The notes under the pieces are model-generated. The model saw nothing but the letters and a program-made list of their open reading frames with translations. It did no database searches and was not told where the DNA came from. This document shows positions 26,173 through 34,038 of a DNA stretch of 44,113 bases, piece by piece; the first letter of the stretch is position 1; each line of letters opens with the position of its first letter. The stretch lies in assembly GCF_903644055.1 (NCBI RefSeq), contig NZ_CAHJXD010000076.1:1-44113 (forward strand), written 5' to 3'. The translations under genes were made by a program, and so were the position numbers. This stretch comes from Sphingomonas bacterium (GTDB taxonomy: Bacteria > Pseudomonadota > Alphaproteobacteria > Sphingomonadales > Sphingomonadaceae).

Positions 26173-27569
26173 GACGCCTTCCATCTTTCAACGATTTCTC
26201 GCCGGGCATTATCAAAGATGTTCGACGTCCGCTCGAGATACTCGAACGTTTGGCACCAGACATGTCAGCAATTGTCGCTGAATGGGATGGTGCGTTCTTT
26301 GCGAGCGCCGGCAACAAGCGCGCCAGCACGAACATTCCCGCTACGCTAAACAGTCTTGGCCTGATGACCCGCCAACCACTTGCTCTCACCGACGTGGGTA
26401 AAGCTATTCTCGCCGCACCAGATGCTACGGAAGCCGCACAACGGATGATCAGTCACATCGTCGCCACGGGCAACGGCATGGCTATCGTCGATGCGGTGCG
26501 CTCGCTTAATCGTCGGGGAGAAGACCTAACCAAGGCAAGTCTGAAGCGTGAGCTAGAGGTCGGCGGCATACAGGGGTTGTCGAACGCGACGACTGATCAC
26601 ACGACGTTACTTAATTGGATGGTGTTAGCAGGGCTTTTCACCAAAGACGGGCGGGGCAATCCAGAACCTGTAGACGCGGTGATGAAGGCGGTCCTCGGCA
26701 TTTCGGATTCTGAGCGGTCTGGCTTTGCCGAGTTGCCGCTGAATCAGCAGATCTTTATCCGAGTGCTGCGCCGGCTTGCTGAGACCAATGGCGGAACGGA
26801 AACCCCAGCTAAGCAAGTAATTGACGAGTGTTTACGAGAACATCGCGCACGGTTCGATGAGGATCAGATCCGATCGAAAATCATCAATCCTCTTATCGAC
26901 GCCGGCTGGGTCGAGGTGCCGGCTGGTCCCAGCGTCACCGGCCGAGGCGGTAAAAGCGGGGTGATCATACCATCAGCTAAGTTGATGGGCATTCCGATCA
27001 CTTCTGTGCTGCCCGACTTCGATCAAATTATCCCGTCCGACCTTCGCGCCAAAATCGACCTCCCCCGCGCTGAAGTGCAGCAGCTGCTAGAAAGCAGAGA
27101 CACTTATGAAAGAGGCCTGGGCCTCGAATTGCTCGCGCTTAAAATGATCCTTGATATCGGACTTGAACCAAGGGCGTTTCGTTTGCGAAGCCGCGACACG
27201 GCTCACGCCGAGGTTGATTTGACCGCTGAGGGCAAAAACCTGCTATTTTCGCGCTGGAATTTTCAATGCAAGTGCATAACCAACCGGGTCAGCTTAGGTG
27301 ATGTGGCTAAGGAAGTCGGCCTTGCCATTTACTCGAAAGCGCATGTTGTCGCCGTCGTTACTACGAGCGACTTCTCTAGCGAAGCCATTGCATACGTTCG
27401 CGAGATTACGCAGGCGACGCATCTACAGTTTTTGCTTATAAACGGTGTGATTGTTAAAGGCTATCTCGACAAGGGAGCTAGCGTTTTATTGGATTATGTT
27501 GCCGCCAACGCTGCTCGTGTCATGGCGCAAAAGCGCAATCAATCAATTGCTCCCGAGGACGGTAGTTAG
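26169..27569 (+). CDS. Putative PD-(D/E)xK restriction endonuclease
   Basis: A 466-aa protein coupled to the second methyltransferase (ATGA overlap). A nuclease-like core is near the C-terminus: Glu320 in GLELLALKMILDIGLE, then E348-V-D350 in HAEVDLTAEGK and Q366-C-K368 in WNFQCKCITN, the spacing expected for an Mrr-type PD-(D/E)xK fold. The N-terminal 200 residues contain winged-helix-like helices (for example RMISHIVATGNGMAIVDAVR), possibly for DNA recognition. Function inferred from context with two methyltransferases: the cleaving partner of a type II system. Recognition sequence unknown. Confidence 0.75.
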   Translation: MRRLPSFNDFSPGIIKDVRRPLEILERLAPDMSAIVAEWDGAFFASAGNKRASTNIPATLNSLGLMTRQPLALTDVGKAILAAPDATEAAQRMISHIVATGNGMAIVDAVRSLNRRGEDLTKASLKRELEVGGIQGLSNATTDHTTLLNWMVLAGLFTKDGRGNPEPVDAVMKAVLGISDSERSGFAELPLNQQIFIRVLRRLAETNGGTETPAKQVIDECLREHRARFDEDQIRSKIINPLIDAGWVEVPAGPSVTGRGGKSGVIIPSAKLMGIPITSVLPDFDQIIPSDLRAKIDLPRAEVQQLLESRDTYERGLGLELLALKMILDIGLEPRAFRLRSRDTAHAEVDLTAEGKNLLFSRWNFQCKCITNRVSLGDVAKEVGLAIYSKAHVVAVVTTSDFSSEAIAYVREITQATHLQFLLINGVIVKGYLDKGASVLLDYVAANAARVMAQKRNQSIAPEDGS

Positions 27570-27580
27570 TTTCCGTATTA

Positions 27581-28630
27581 TTAAAAGATCAAGCTCAACC
27601 AGTTGAGAGTTGCCTCAACAATCTGCGCAGCTATTTTGCCCACTTCATGATGATATAAAGCTCCACCGCCTGCGACAGTGGTTATGACTGCGCCGACTGC
27701 ACGTTTCCTGATTTCGTCTTTGGCGACATCTTTGACCTTTAGAGCCTCACTCTGGACGGATCGCCAAACCTTGGCAACTCGCTCGATCACGGTGACGCGG
27801 TCCACTATCTCACGAGGTCGAGGCTCGTCCCGCTCCATTTCCTCGCCCATCCCGCGCACGGCATCGGCAATCTCAGCGATGCTCGGATCAGTCAGAGCCT
27901 CCTCCGGTGGGGGGCGATTGTGTCCCATCATTCCCGGTTGTTGGCGTATCTGATCAATTTCACGCTCTAGCGTCGCCAGCCTTTCCAGGATGACGCGCCT
28001 CTCTACCATTTCCGCCTCATCGCCAAAGACTGCCTTGCGGCCGCCGATGGCAATTTCGGCGTATCGCGCCAATTCCGGCAGCCGGTCTTCGCGGTCGCGC
28101 CGAAGTGTCTCGCGGAGAGCCTCGACAGTCATTTGCGCCTCAGCCGGGCTATGAAGTCGCGCTCGATGATTCACATATTCCGCGAGAACATCGGACCTTA
28201 CGGCCACCACTATTTCACTGTTGCTCTTTGTACGCGCCGCGATCCCGGACGCTTCTGACGACTCAAGGGCGGACCGACTAATCTGTAGGGAAGGCGAAGA
28301 CCCCAAAGCACCGAGATGGCGATCGATATCAAAGCAGGCGAAAGCATGGAATTCTTGGCTCCAACCAAGGATTATGGTCTGCGCGCCGATCGCCCGATCG
28401 AAAGATTTTATCCCGGTCGCCTGAATGCGAAGTTCGTCTCTGGAGCGAGTTTTTCCTCCGTGGGTCAGATTCCAAACATAAGCACGGACAGCCAGGCGCT
28501 TATGTCCTCGCGCGATACTGAGCTCAATGGGGTGGACCCCGATCTCGGAAAGCAACTCAACTGACCACCCCGCATCTTTGAAGGATGCGGTGATGCGCTG
28601 AAGCAGGTCGCTTTTCGTCGGTCGTGCCAT
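27581..28630 (-). CDS. Unknown, possibly restriction-related protein with hydrophobic tail
   Basis: A 349-aa protein convergent with the nuclease (11-base gap). Residues about 48-160 hold a conserved-looking block, YVWNLTHGGKTRSRDELRI then IILGWSQEFHAFACFDIDRH and SEIVVAVRSDVLAEYV; I recall similar blocks next to HNH or restriction nucleases, but cannot confirm. A central helix-rich part has MVERRVILERLATLEREID, then the motif GHNRPPPEEAL (a proline-rich signature found in varied alphaproteobacterial mobile-element proteins). The last 40 residues (AVGAVITTVAGGGALY ... LNWLSLIF) are hydrophobic, suggesting membrane attachment. It may sense or act with the RM system; function is not assigned. 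Confidence 0.55.
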   Translation of the reverse strand: MARPTKSDLLQRITASFKDAGWSVELLSEIGVHPIELSIARGHKRLAVRAYVWNLTHGGKTRSRDELRIQATGIKSFDRAIGAQTIILGWSQEFHAFACFDIDRHLGALGSSPSLQISRSALESSEASGIAARTKSNSEIVVAVRSDVLAEYVNHRARLHSPAEAQMTVEALRETLRRDREDRLPELARYAEIAIGGRKAVFGDEAEMVERRVILERLATLEREIDQIRQQPGMMGHNRPPPEEALTDPSIAEIADAVRGMGEEMERDEPRPREIVDRVTVIERVAKVWRSVQSEALKVKDVAKDEIRKRAVGAVITTVAGGGALYHHEVGKIAAQIVEATLNWLSLIF

Positions 28631-29102
28631 CTGATCGACTTACCTTCTTATCAATCCGCCAGCCAGTATCTCCTTTAAACTGTTGGGCAGCGAGGCAGAA
28701 ACACCACCTTATATGAGGGTCTCAAACCCTTCCCACGCAAACGGGTATTGCGAACACCGTCCGGCCTGACCATGATCCGCCGGCCTTCCGTGAAAGCCGG
28801 AAGGTGGGGCGTCGAAACCTCAATCGATGAACTCGGTCCACGGAACTTGATTCCGAGGCCGGGTGGCATGCGCGTATGTCCAGCCGGCGACGGTAAAGGC
28901 GCATGCGCCTGTTCATCGATCAGGTTTCGAACATCCGGCTTCGGCCGTCGCCCCGAGAGGAACATAGGGGCGGCACGAGGTTGAGCCGAAGGTCGCTCCG
29001 CAAGTGGGGGCGACATCAATGACAGCAACGATCTGACACGTCAGCGCAACCGCGTTCTGACGCGATTTCGCATGCCTTCAATCATCAACAGGGGAACAGT
29101 TT
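28631..29102. other. 472-base gap without convincing gene
   Basis: No coding region with good support: short frames exist on both strands (117 aa minus, 78 aa plus) but show no recognisable domain or ribosome-binding site. It holds two perfect palindromes: CCTTCCG-7 nt-CGGAAGG (28784-28804) and AGGCGCATGCGCCT (28897-28910). Could hold regulatory RNA or the remnant of a gene. Confidence 0.5.
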
Positions 29103-29540
29103 ATGAAGCGAACCATCTTTTCCGAAAAATACGATTACCTGCTTGCAGTGGCAGCGCTCGCGCTGACGTTCTGGGCCTTTTACGACATGAAAGCTGCTGT
29201 GGGCGGCGGAGTAATCTTGATAGCCGTCGCCAACTTACAACCGATTCAGCGTCTGGGAATTTCCCGCAACACGGCCACCCTTCTGGGGGTGTCGTTACTC
29301 CTCATCCTATCGATCAGTCTCAAGCTCATCGACCAAACAGGATATTGTTACGCATTCTTTGGCCCGCAACGGCAAGGAATTGATTTCATCAACATCCAGA
29401 TGCCGTGCTTTGCTAACAACGACTTCTATTCTGATGTTGATCAACCGGGCGGCATGGGCTTCGTCCGCGATATTGGGCTCCCGCTAGGCGGGCTGGCACT
29501 AGGCCTGATTATGCTCAGCAACTCACGCAAGGAGCTTTGA
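29103..29540 (+). CDS. Four-span membrane protein of unknown function
   Basis: A 145-aa protein with about four hydrophobic segments: LLAVAALALTFWAFYDM (12-28), AVGGGVILIAVANL (32-45), TLLGVSLLLILSISLKLI (58-75) and IGLPLGGLALGLIML (about 126-140). A loop of about 45 residues with two cysteines (GYCYAFFG and MPCFANNDF) sits between spans 3 and 4, possibly disulfide-linked outside. AGGGGAAC precedes ATG 29103. No family recognised. Ends 1 base before the small gene at 29542. Confidence 0.65.
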   Translation: MKRTIFSEKYDYLLAVAALALTFWAFYDMKAAVGGGVILIAVANLQPIQRLGISRNTATLLGVSLLLILSISLKLIDQTGYCYAFFGPQRQGIDFINIQMPCFANNDFYSDVDQPGGMGFVRDIGLPLGGLALGLIMLSNSRKEL

Positions 29541-29541
29541 T

Positions 29542-29706
29542 ATGACCAAGAAGCTCCGATCCATCGTCGCAGCGCTGCTCATTCTGCTGACAGCGTTACC
29601 GCCAATCATACATCTTACACTCGGCGATGCCATTAAAGCAAAACAGAATCGAGACGCTGTTCAGTCAATAAAGGAACTAGAAAGATTGTCAGACTCTATG
29701 CATTGA
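29542..29706 (+). CDS. Small single-span peptide
   Basis: A 54-aa protein, MTKKLRSIVAALLILLTALP followed by PIIHLTLGDAIKAKQNRD and a charged helix QSIKELERLSDSM. A positively charged start and a hydrophobic stretch resemble a signal anchor or exported peptide. GGAG at 29531 precedes the ATG by about 7 bases, inside the previous gene's end. It belongs with the 29103 gene by position. Function unknown. Confidence 0.5.
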   Translation: MTKKLRSIVAALLILLTALPPIIHLTLGDAIKAKQNRDAVQSIKELERLSDSMH

Positions 29707-29780
29707 TCACGTCAATCTAAGCCTACACGACTTTAAGTGCTTCGCTGTAGGGCGATCGCGCTCACTACTAACCAAAGCCA

Positions 29781-29810
29781 AGCCCTCGGCCTCACCGCCG
29801 GGGGCTTTTT
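29781..29810 (+). terminator. Rho-independent terminator before the 29826 gene
   Basis: Stem AGCCCTCGGC / GCCGGGGGCT (10 bp with one G-T pair), loop CTCACC, followed by TTTTT. A textbook terminator, yet it ends only 15 bases before the next start codon. Confidence 0.8.
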
Positions 29811-29825
29811 ATATTGGAGAAAACT

Positions 29826-30215
29826 ATGTACATCATTGCCAGCCCGAGTGCGTTTAGCAGCGCGCTCGATCCTCCAACCGCTCCTGCCATCCGATCGCTA
29901 TTGCGCCTCCGCATTGATCTGGCGGAGGAAGCTTGGTTCTACATCGTCGAGCCCGGTGATGGCCTTCCAGAAGTGGAGCAGACACTCGGCTTTCCGCTGT
30001 TGGTCAACTTGACCGGCGACGGCCCCGCTCCATCATGGGAATGGTCAATGGACCACGGCGGCTGCATCGAAGTCGCGTTCATTCTTTCCGATGACTTTGC
30101 TCACATCTTGGTAGTGCTGACCAGCAGCGAAATCGATCCTGCTCTGCTCGCGCTAGTGCGCGTCGGAGCCATTATCGCACCAACATCCACCGAGGCTGCA
30201 ACACCTAAGGGCTAA
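29826..30215 (+). CDS. Unknown small protein, paralogue of the 30355 gene
   Basis: A 129-aa soluble protein. The core FYIVEPGDGLPEVEQTLGFP, EWSMDHGGCIEVAF and ILSDDFAHILVVLTS aligns with the 30355 protein (FVIVEQGDREADIIDAIGM; VMIVSFGSAFAYILII). ATG 29826 is preceded by GGAGA. It starts just after a terminator, so it is likely transcribed under its own control or by read-through. No known family recognised. Confidence 0.6.
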   Translation: MYIIASPSAFSSALDPPTAPAIRSLLRLRIDLAEEAWFYIVEPGDGLPEVEQTLGFPLLVNLTGDGPAPSWEWSMDHGGCIEVAFILSDDFAHILVVLTSSEIDPALLALVRVGAIIAPTSTEAATPKG

Positions 30216-30309
30216 GTTGTCCATCGTCGTTCCTGGCCGCCGCAGTCTCGAACGAAAAGCCAAATAAAGCCAACAAACCTGCCGCCACAACGCGGCTCCC
30301 AGTTCGCAA

Positions 30310-30335
30310 GGCCCTCGCCTTCGCGGGCTATTTTT
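30310..30335 (+). terminator. Hairpin with T-run before the 30355 gene
   Basis: Stem GCCC-x-CG / CG-x-GGGC with loop CCTT, followed by TATTTTTATG. Weaker than the one at 29781 but placed the same way, 20 bases before a start codon. Confidence 0.5.
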
Positions 30336-30354
30336 ATGCCTGGAGCATATCCAC

Positions 30355-30747
30355 ATGAAGACTATCTACGATCGCGCCTCAATAGCGCACACGCTCACGC
30401 TCGACCTCAACCCCGACCTCCGCGCAATCCTCAAACGCCGCTTCGCCTCCCTGCACACACGCTGGGGAGATTTAAGCGATCACACCGAGTTCGTGATCGT
30501 CGAGCAGGGTGATCGCGAAGCCGACATCATTGATGCCATCGGCATGTCGCCGCTTCTCGATCCCGATGGAGGCCGCTTTGGTAACAAAGGATTCCATCCC
30601 TTTTGGGATCACCTCGATTACGAAGACGGCCACTGGGTGATGATCGTCAGCTTCGGCTCGGCTTTCGCGTATATCTTGATCATCCCCAACGCAGACGGCG
30701 TGATACCAGAGCTTCAGTGCCTATGCCGAATGTTCGCAGAGGCATGA
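30355..30747 (+). CDS. Unknown small protein, paralogue of the 29826 gene
   Basis: A 130-aa soluble protein beginning MKTIYDRASIAHTLTLDLNP. Central FVIVEQGDREADIIDAIGM and PFWDHLDYEDGHWVMIVSFG, then SAFAYILIIPNADG and ELQCLCRMFAEA. It shares its layout with the 129-aa protein at 29826, including an acidic, tryptophan-rich middle and a FAxIL segment. GGAG at 30341 (9 bases ahead) is the ribosome-binding site. Function unknown. Confidence 0.6.
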   Translation: MKTIYDRASIAHTLTLDLNPDLRAILKRRFASLHTRWGDLSDHTEFVIVEQGDREADIIDAIGMSPLLDPDGGRFGNKGFHPFWDHLDYEDGHWVMIVSFGSAFAYILIIPNADGVIPELQCLCRMFAEA

Positions 30748-30983
30748 AGATCATAGGCATCTTCATCGTCGCTTGCGTCGTGATTGCGGCGGCATAAGCC
30801 ATTGCCGTCGCATTGTACCTCGCCGTCCTTCTCAGCATCATCGTGGGCTTGTTCACCAAACCACGAGAGGTATTTGGCTTACTCGCGATATGTACGGTCA
30901 TCGGTATGGTTCAGGCTCAGCCGGCGGTCAGCCTTGGCGTCGCCGCGTTGGCAATAATCGCTCGCACAATTCAACGGCAATAG
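30744..30983 (+). pseudogene. Small membrane ORF interrupted by an in-frame TAA
   Basis: From ATG 30744 (overlapping the previous stop as ATGA) it reads MKIIGIFIVACVVIAAA, then TAA at 30795-30797. The same frame goes on without another stop to TAG at 30981: AIAVALYLAVLLSIIVGLF, KPREVFGLLAICTVIGMV and so on, two more hydrophobic segments. Either a broken three-span protein, or a 17-aa peptide plus a second small protein started at TTG 30813. Not decided. Confidence 0.4.
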
Positions 30984-31002
30984 CCCTACACGTCTCCATC
31001 AA

Positions 31003-31413
31003 TCAATCTATCTGATAGTAGGTTTCGCCCGTGACTTTGTTCGTGACTTCCCGGCCTAAGGGCTGATCAAGGGGCACACCTTTCAATTCCATGATGCGCT
31101 CGAAGTTGGTTTTTTCGCGAGCTTCGTACAGCGAGCGAACTAACAGCTCAGCAGTAGGGCGAAACCGGTGCCCGTAGGGCGTCAGCCTGTAAGTCGGCCT
31201 CTTCGTGAAAAGCGTTCTGCCGAGCCATGCTTCTAGGCTCCGTATGCGTCCCCGCAGCGTCGAATCATCAATCGCAAGCCTGTCAGCAGCAGTCTTCGTC
31301 GCTCCGGTTCGAATGATTGCCAAAAACGTTTCAAATTGGGCGAGGCTGACCGTGGTCGGGGTGGGGGACTCATCCGCTTCATTTGGTTCGGCCGACTTTT
31401 TGCTGACTCCCAC
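31003..31413 (-). CDS. LysR-type DNA-binding domain protein, no ligand domain
   Basis: A 136-aa protein. The helix-turn-helix of LysR regulators is clear: LAQFETFLAIIRTGATKTAA, then LAIDDSTLRGRIRSLEAWLG and RTLFTKRPTYRLTPYGH. A normal LysR regulator has about 200 more residues for ligand binding; here only 55 follow, ending VTGETYYQID. GTG 31413 has GGGAG 6 bases upstream (TTG 31419 would overlap it). Divergent from the 31641 gene, with two palindromes in the shared region: a likely switch for the island. Confidence 0.75.
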   Translation of the reverse strand: MGVSKKSAEPNEADESPTPTTVSLAQFETFLAIIRTGATKTAADRLAIDDSTLRGRIRSLEAWLGRTLFTKRPTYRLTPYGHRFRPTAELLVRSLYEAREKTNFERIMELKGVPLDQPLGREVTNKVTGETYYQID

Positions 31414-31431
31414 GTGCAACTCCCAGCCTCG

Positions 31432-31450
31432 GATTAATTCTGAATTAGTC
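31432..31450. promoter_or_regulatory. AT-rich palindrome, candidate operator
   Basis: GATTAATTC-T-GAATTAGTC: 9-bp arms with one mismatch, centred 28 bases before the LysR-like start codon. Size and position fit autoregulation by that protein. Confidence 0.5.
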
Positions 31451-31499
31451 GCACAAACGAATCGCGAAATCGAGAGTCTACCGTGGCGCAGGAGTGCGA

Positions 31500-31516
31500 C
31501 CGGGGAATTTCCCCGG
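31500..31516. promoter_or_regulatory. Perfect GC palindrome, candidate operator
   Basis: CCGGGGAA-T-TTCCCCGG, 8-bp perfect arms, between the divergent LysR-like gene and the 31641 gene. Could be a second operator or a hairpin in the leader of 31641. Confidence 0.45.
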
Positions 31517-31640
31517 AAGCTCTAAGTGGGCCGTGGGGGAAGAACGCTCTCCAGAACGCATTGTCGAATTGGATCGAGAAAGTATCATGCACAGCAGACA
31601 GAGCGATAACACTCTGCGAATCGATTAAGACAGGACAAAC

Positions 31641-31799
31641 ATGAAAGACGATCAGAAACGTCAAAGTTTTGGAGATTTCGATATTCCGGATAACTCACCT
31701 CTCCAATACCGGAAACAACTCAAACGACTTAGGGATGTGTTGCGGATGGCCAACAAGGTGATCGCGGAACATGATCGCAAGGCGCGTGCTTCATCTTAG
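31641..31799 (+). CDS. Small basic protein of unknown function
   Basis: A 52-aa protein: MKDDQKRQSFGDFDIPDNSP, then LQYRKQLKRLRDVLRMANKV and EHDRKARASS. Highly basic helix in the middle, suggesting nucleic-acid or protein binding. ATG 31641 is preceded by AGACAGGACAAAC. It follows the divergent LysR-like gene and precedes the RepA-like gene by 124 bases. Possibly an excisionase-like or regulatory protein, but no such motif is clear. Confidence 0.45.
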   Translation: MKDDQKRQSFGDFDIPDNSPLQYRKQLKRLRDVLRMANKVIAEHDRKARASS

Positions 31800-31923
31800 C
31801 TTTACAGCGCTGCAGCGCGTCACGGTGTTCATGCGAAGCTCGCACCGAAACGGTGCGGCGCTGCCATCCAAGAAAAGCTCGGCTGCCCGCTGGCTTACCA
31901 ACTTCAACTGAAAGGCATCGTTG

Positions 31924-33432
31924 ATGCTAACCTCCTTTTCAGCAATTTCGGCTGTACCTGAACCTCCACAATCGTCTGCGAAGATCGCGGTCAGCAGCCT
32001 GTTCCTCGACCCGCCTCCCGTAGACCCGCTTGTCGAGTTTGGCCTTATACCAACCGGCGAGGGCGAATATCTGCTCCCTCCCTCTGTCATCATGCTTCAG
32101 GCGAACGGCGAGCACACGCACGCCGCATTGATTGAAATGCTCAAAACGATGGGCGTCCCGTCGCACTTTGCCCTCGTGAAAGGTGACCGCCGCCTGGCAC
32201 TCTACAGATTGGACAATCCTGCGCTAATCAGTCCGCTCAGGCGCGCTGTGCCAGACGGGGTCGATCTCATCAGCGAAGGTGAGAAGGTCGATCTCAGTGG
32301 CGTCGATCTCAGCGAAGGTCTCGCGAAAAACGTCGCTGAGCTTTCGGTGCTCGCTGCCGCCCACGTCAATCAGCTGACAACCTCGGCACCTGAACCGGCC
32401 GCGAGCAGTAATGCGCTTGTTCCGTTCAGCCTGCGCGGACAGGCAGATAAGTTCAAGCGGCTCGCGATCGAGGCGAAACCTCTCCTTGGCGACGTATGCC
32501 TCAAGGGGCAGGTAACAATCTGGTATGCCGGTCCCGGCATAGGGAAAACGCTGCTTGCGTTGAGCCTCGTCGTCGATGCCGTGCGGGAGGGGCGGATTGC
32601 TGCCGGCAATGTGTTCTTTGTGAACGCCGACGACAACGGTTCCGGCTTTGCCACAAAGCTTCAGATCATGGACGACCTCGGCGCACACACCCTTTCGCCG
32701 GGCTTCCGAAACCTGCGAAACAGCGTGCTTATAGCGCTACTCCACAAGCTGGCGGACGATGACGACGCGCGGGGTGTTTTGGTCATCGTCGACACGATCA
32801 AGAAATTCGGAAGCCTCATGGATAAGAAGGAATCAAGCGCCATCGCCCAAGCGTTTCGACAGGTTGCCATGAGGGGTGGCAGCGTACTTGGCCTCGCGCA
32901 TACCACCAAGAACGCTAACGCCGATGGGACCGCGCGTTACGCCGGAACTTCCGATCTCGTTGATGATGCCGATGCCGTTTACACTATCAGCAAGCTGTCC
33001 ACCTCGACCGAAGAAAAAGAGAAGGTGGTCGAGTTCCGGCGGGTCAAAGCCCGTGGCGACTCCGCCGAAAGGGCGGCCTACGCCTATGCTGGCGAGACCG
33101 GCGTACCGTACGACGAACTGCTGGCATCGGTCCGCCTCATCGATCCGCAACAGATCGACGAATTCAAGCGAGTCGAAGAACAGCGATCGGACGCCGATCT
33201 CATCACGGTCGCGTCTGCCTGCATCACAGAGGGCATCAATACTAAGATGATCCTCGCCAAAGAGATCGCGTCCAGGACCGGGATCAGCGGCCGGGAGGGC
33301 GGCCGACTGATCGATCGCTACACCGGCGATGATCCGCTGCAACATCGCTGGCAGTTCAAACGCGGCGGGCGAGGAGCGTTCATTTACGAGCTGCTTCCAT
33401 TGTTGCCGCCGGGCGATCTCGCGCCCACCTAA
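31924..33432 (+). CDS. RepA-like AAA ATPase (helicase family)
   Basis: A 502-aa protein. The AAA_25/RepA-like ATPase domain starts near residue 165: Walker A YAGPGIGKTLLALS (Lys208), then FFVNADDNGSGFATKLQIMD, and Walker B-like RGVLVIVDTIKKFG, with sensor region VLGLAHTTKNANADG. Hexameric helicases of this type unwind DNA for plasmid or phage replication. The N-terminal 160 residues (with LIPTGEGEYLLPPSVIML) are not recognised. ATG 31924 (TTG 31921 alternative). Near the integrase, this suggests the element can replicate after excision. Confidence 0.75.
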   Translation: MLTSFSAISAVPEPPQSSAKIAVSSLFLDPPPVDPLVEFGLIPTGEGEYLLPPSVIMLQANGEHTHAALIEMLKTMGVPSHFALVKGDRRLALYRLDNPALISPLRRAVPDGVDLISEGEKVDLSGVDLSEGLAKNVAELSVLAAAHVNQLTTSAPEPAASSNALVPFSLRGQADKFKRLAIEAKPLLGDVCLKGQVTIWYAGPGIGKTLLALSLVVDAVREGRIAAGNVFFVNADDNGSGFATKLQIMDDLGAHTLSPGFRNLRNSVLIALLHKLADDDDARGVLVIVDTIKKFGSLMDKKESSAIAQAFRQVAMRGGSVLGLAHTTKNANADGTARYAGTSDLVDDADAVYTISKLSTSTEEKEKVVEFRRVKARGDSAERAAYAYAGETGVPYDELLASVRLIDPQQIDEFKRVEEQRSDADLITVASACITEGINTKMILAKEIASRTGISGREGGRLIDRYTGDDPLQHRWQFKRGGRGAFIYELLPLLPPGDLAPT

Positions 33433-33606
33433 CAGCATCACAGCAGCGTTTCAGATTTTTGCCGTCGCGCAGCCGCGCCCGGCCGCAACGCTGAACCTTC
33501 CCGCAAATCTGCCGCGCTGCACTGAGCGAGTGCCCGCGCACCGTGCTCTGAGTCTCAAAACCGAGGTTCGGAAAACGACTTCCCTTGCCATTTTTAGGAG
33601 ACCGAT

Positions 33607-34014
33607 ATGTCCAACATTAAGACCGCCACCGAAATGCTAGCACAGCGCCGCACTTACAAAGCGCTCATCGAACGGGGCAGAGCCTTCATGCGCGACCGAC
33701 AAGCGATCGTCGCCGATGAAGATTGCCTGCTCATCATGATTATGGCGTGCATCGCCGAAGGCGCTCGGACGCGAGACGATATCGTCCGGAATGTCCCTCG
33801 ATTTGTGGGCTTCGGCTATGCAGAGGTCGCCTCCGTCTTGGACCGCTTTTCGGGTCCGACGATCAACGACGGGTATTGGTACCGCGATGATAACAAGGCT
33901 TATCATCTCCAGCTCCCGGTAGTCCGTATAGAGCCGCCTGTTGATTTACGGACGGGCCCCATACTGCGGAAACGAAAGCCTTCAACGGTCGCCGATCTCG
34001 ATCAGCCATACTGA
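33607..34014 (+). CDS. Unknown small protein between RepA-like gene and integrase
   Basis: A 135-aa protein: basic start (TATEMLAQRRTYKALIERGR), a helical middle (CLLIMIMACIAEGARTRDDI) and a wing-like segment YAEVASVLDRFSGP ... YWYRDDNKAYHLQ, which could be a winged helix. AGGAG lies 6 bases before the ATG. May be a DNA-binding partner of the RepA-like protein. No family recognised. Confidence 0.55.
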   Translation: MSNIKTATEMLAQRRTYKALIERGRAFMRDRQAIVADEDCLLIMIMACIAEGARTRDDIVRNVPRFVGFGYAEVASVLDRFSGPTINDGYWYRDDNKAYHLQLPVVRIEPPVDLRTGPILRKRKPSTVADLDQPY

Positions 34015-34021
34015 TTTAATT

Positions 34022-34038
34022 GCGGGGTAACGCCCCGC
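34022..34038 (+). terminator. GC hairpin after the 33607 gene
   Basis: GCGGGG-TAACG-CCCCGC, 6-bp stem, starting 8 bases after the stop codon; no T-run follows. In the 209-base leader of the integrase there is also an inverted pair CGGCTCTCC (34063) / GGAGAGCCG (34127). Confidence 0.45.

Noticed and set aside
28675-29028. 117-aa minus-strand frame in the island gap
   Set aside because: No recognisable domain, no ribosome-binding site, and it overlaps other equally weak frames.
29781-30340. Riboswitch or attenuator leader RNAs before the small genes
   Set aside because: Hairpins with T-runs are visible, but no ligand-binding core or leader peptide could be recognised; kept as terminators.
31003-31413. 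Full LysR regulator truncated by the adjacent small membrane ORF
   Set aside because: The frame closes with its own stop and the next ORF has no remnant of a ligand-binding domain, so truncation in place is not shown.
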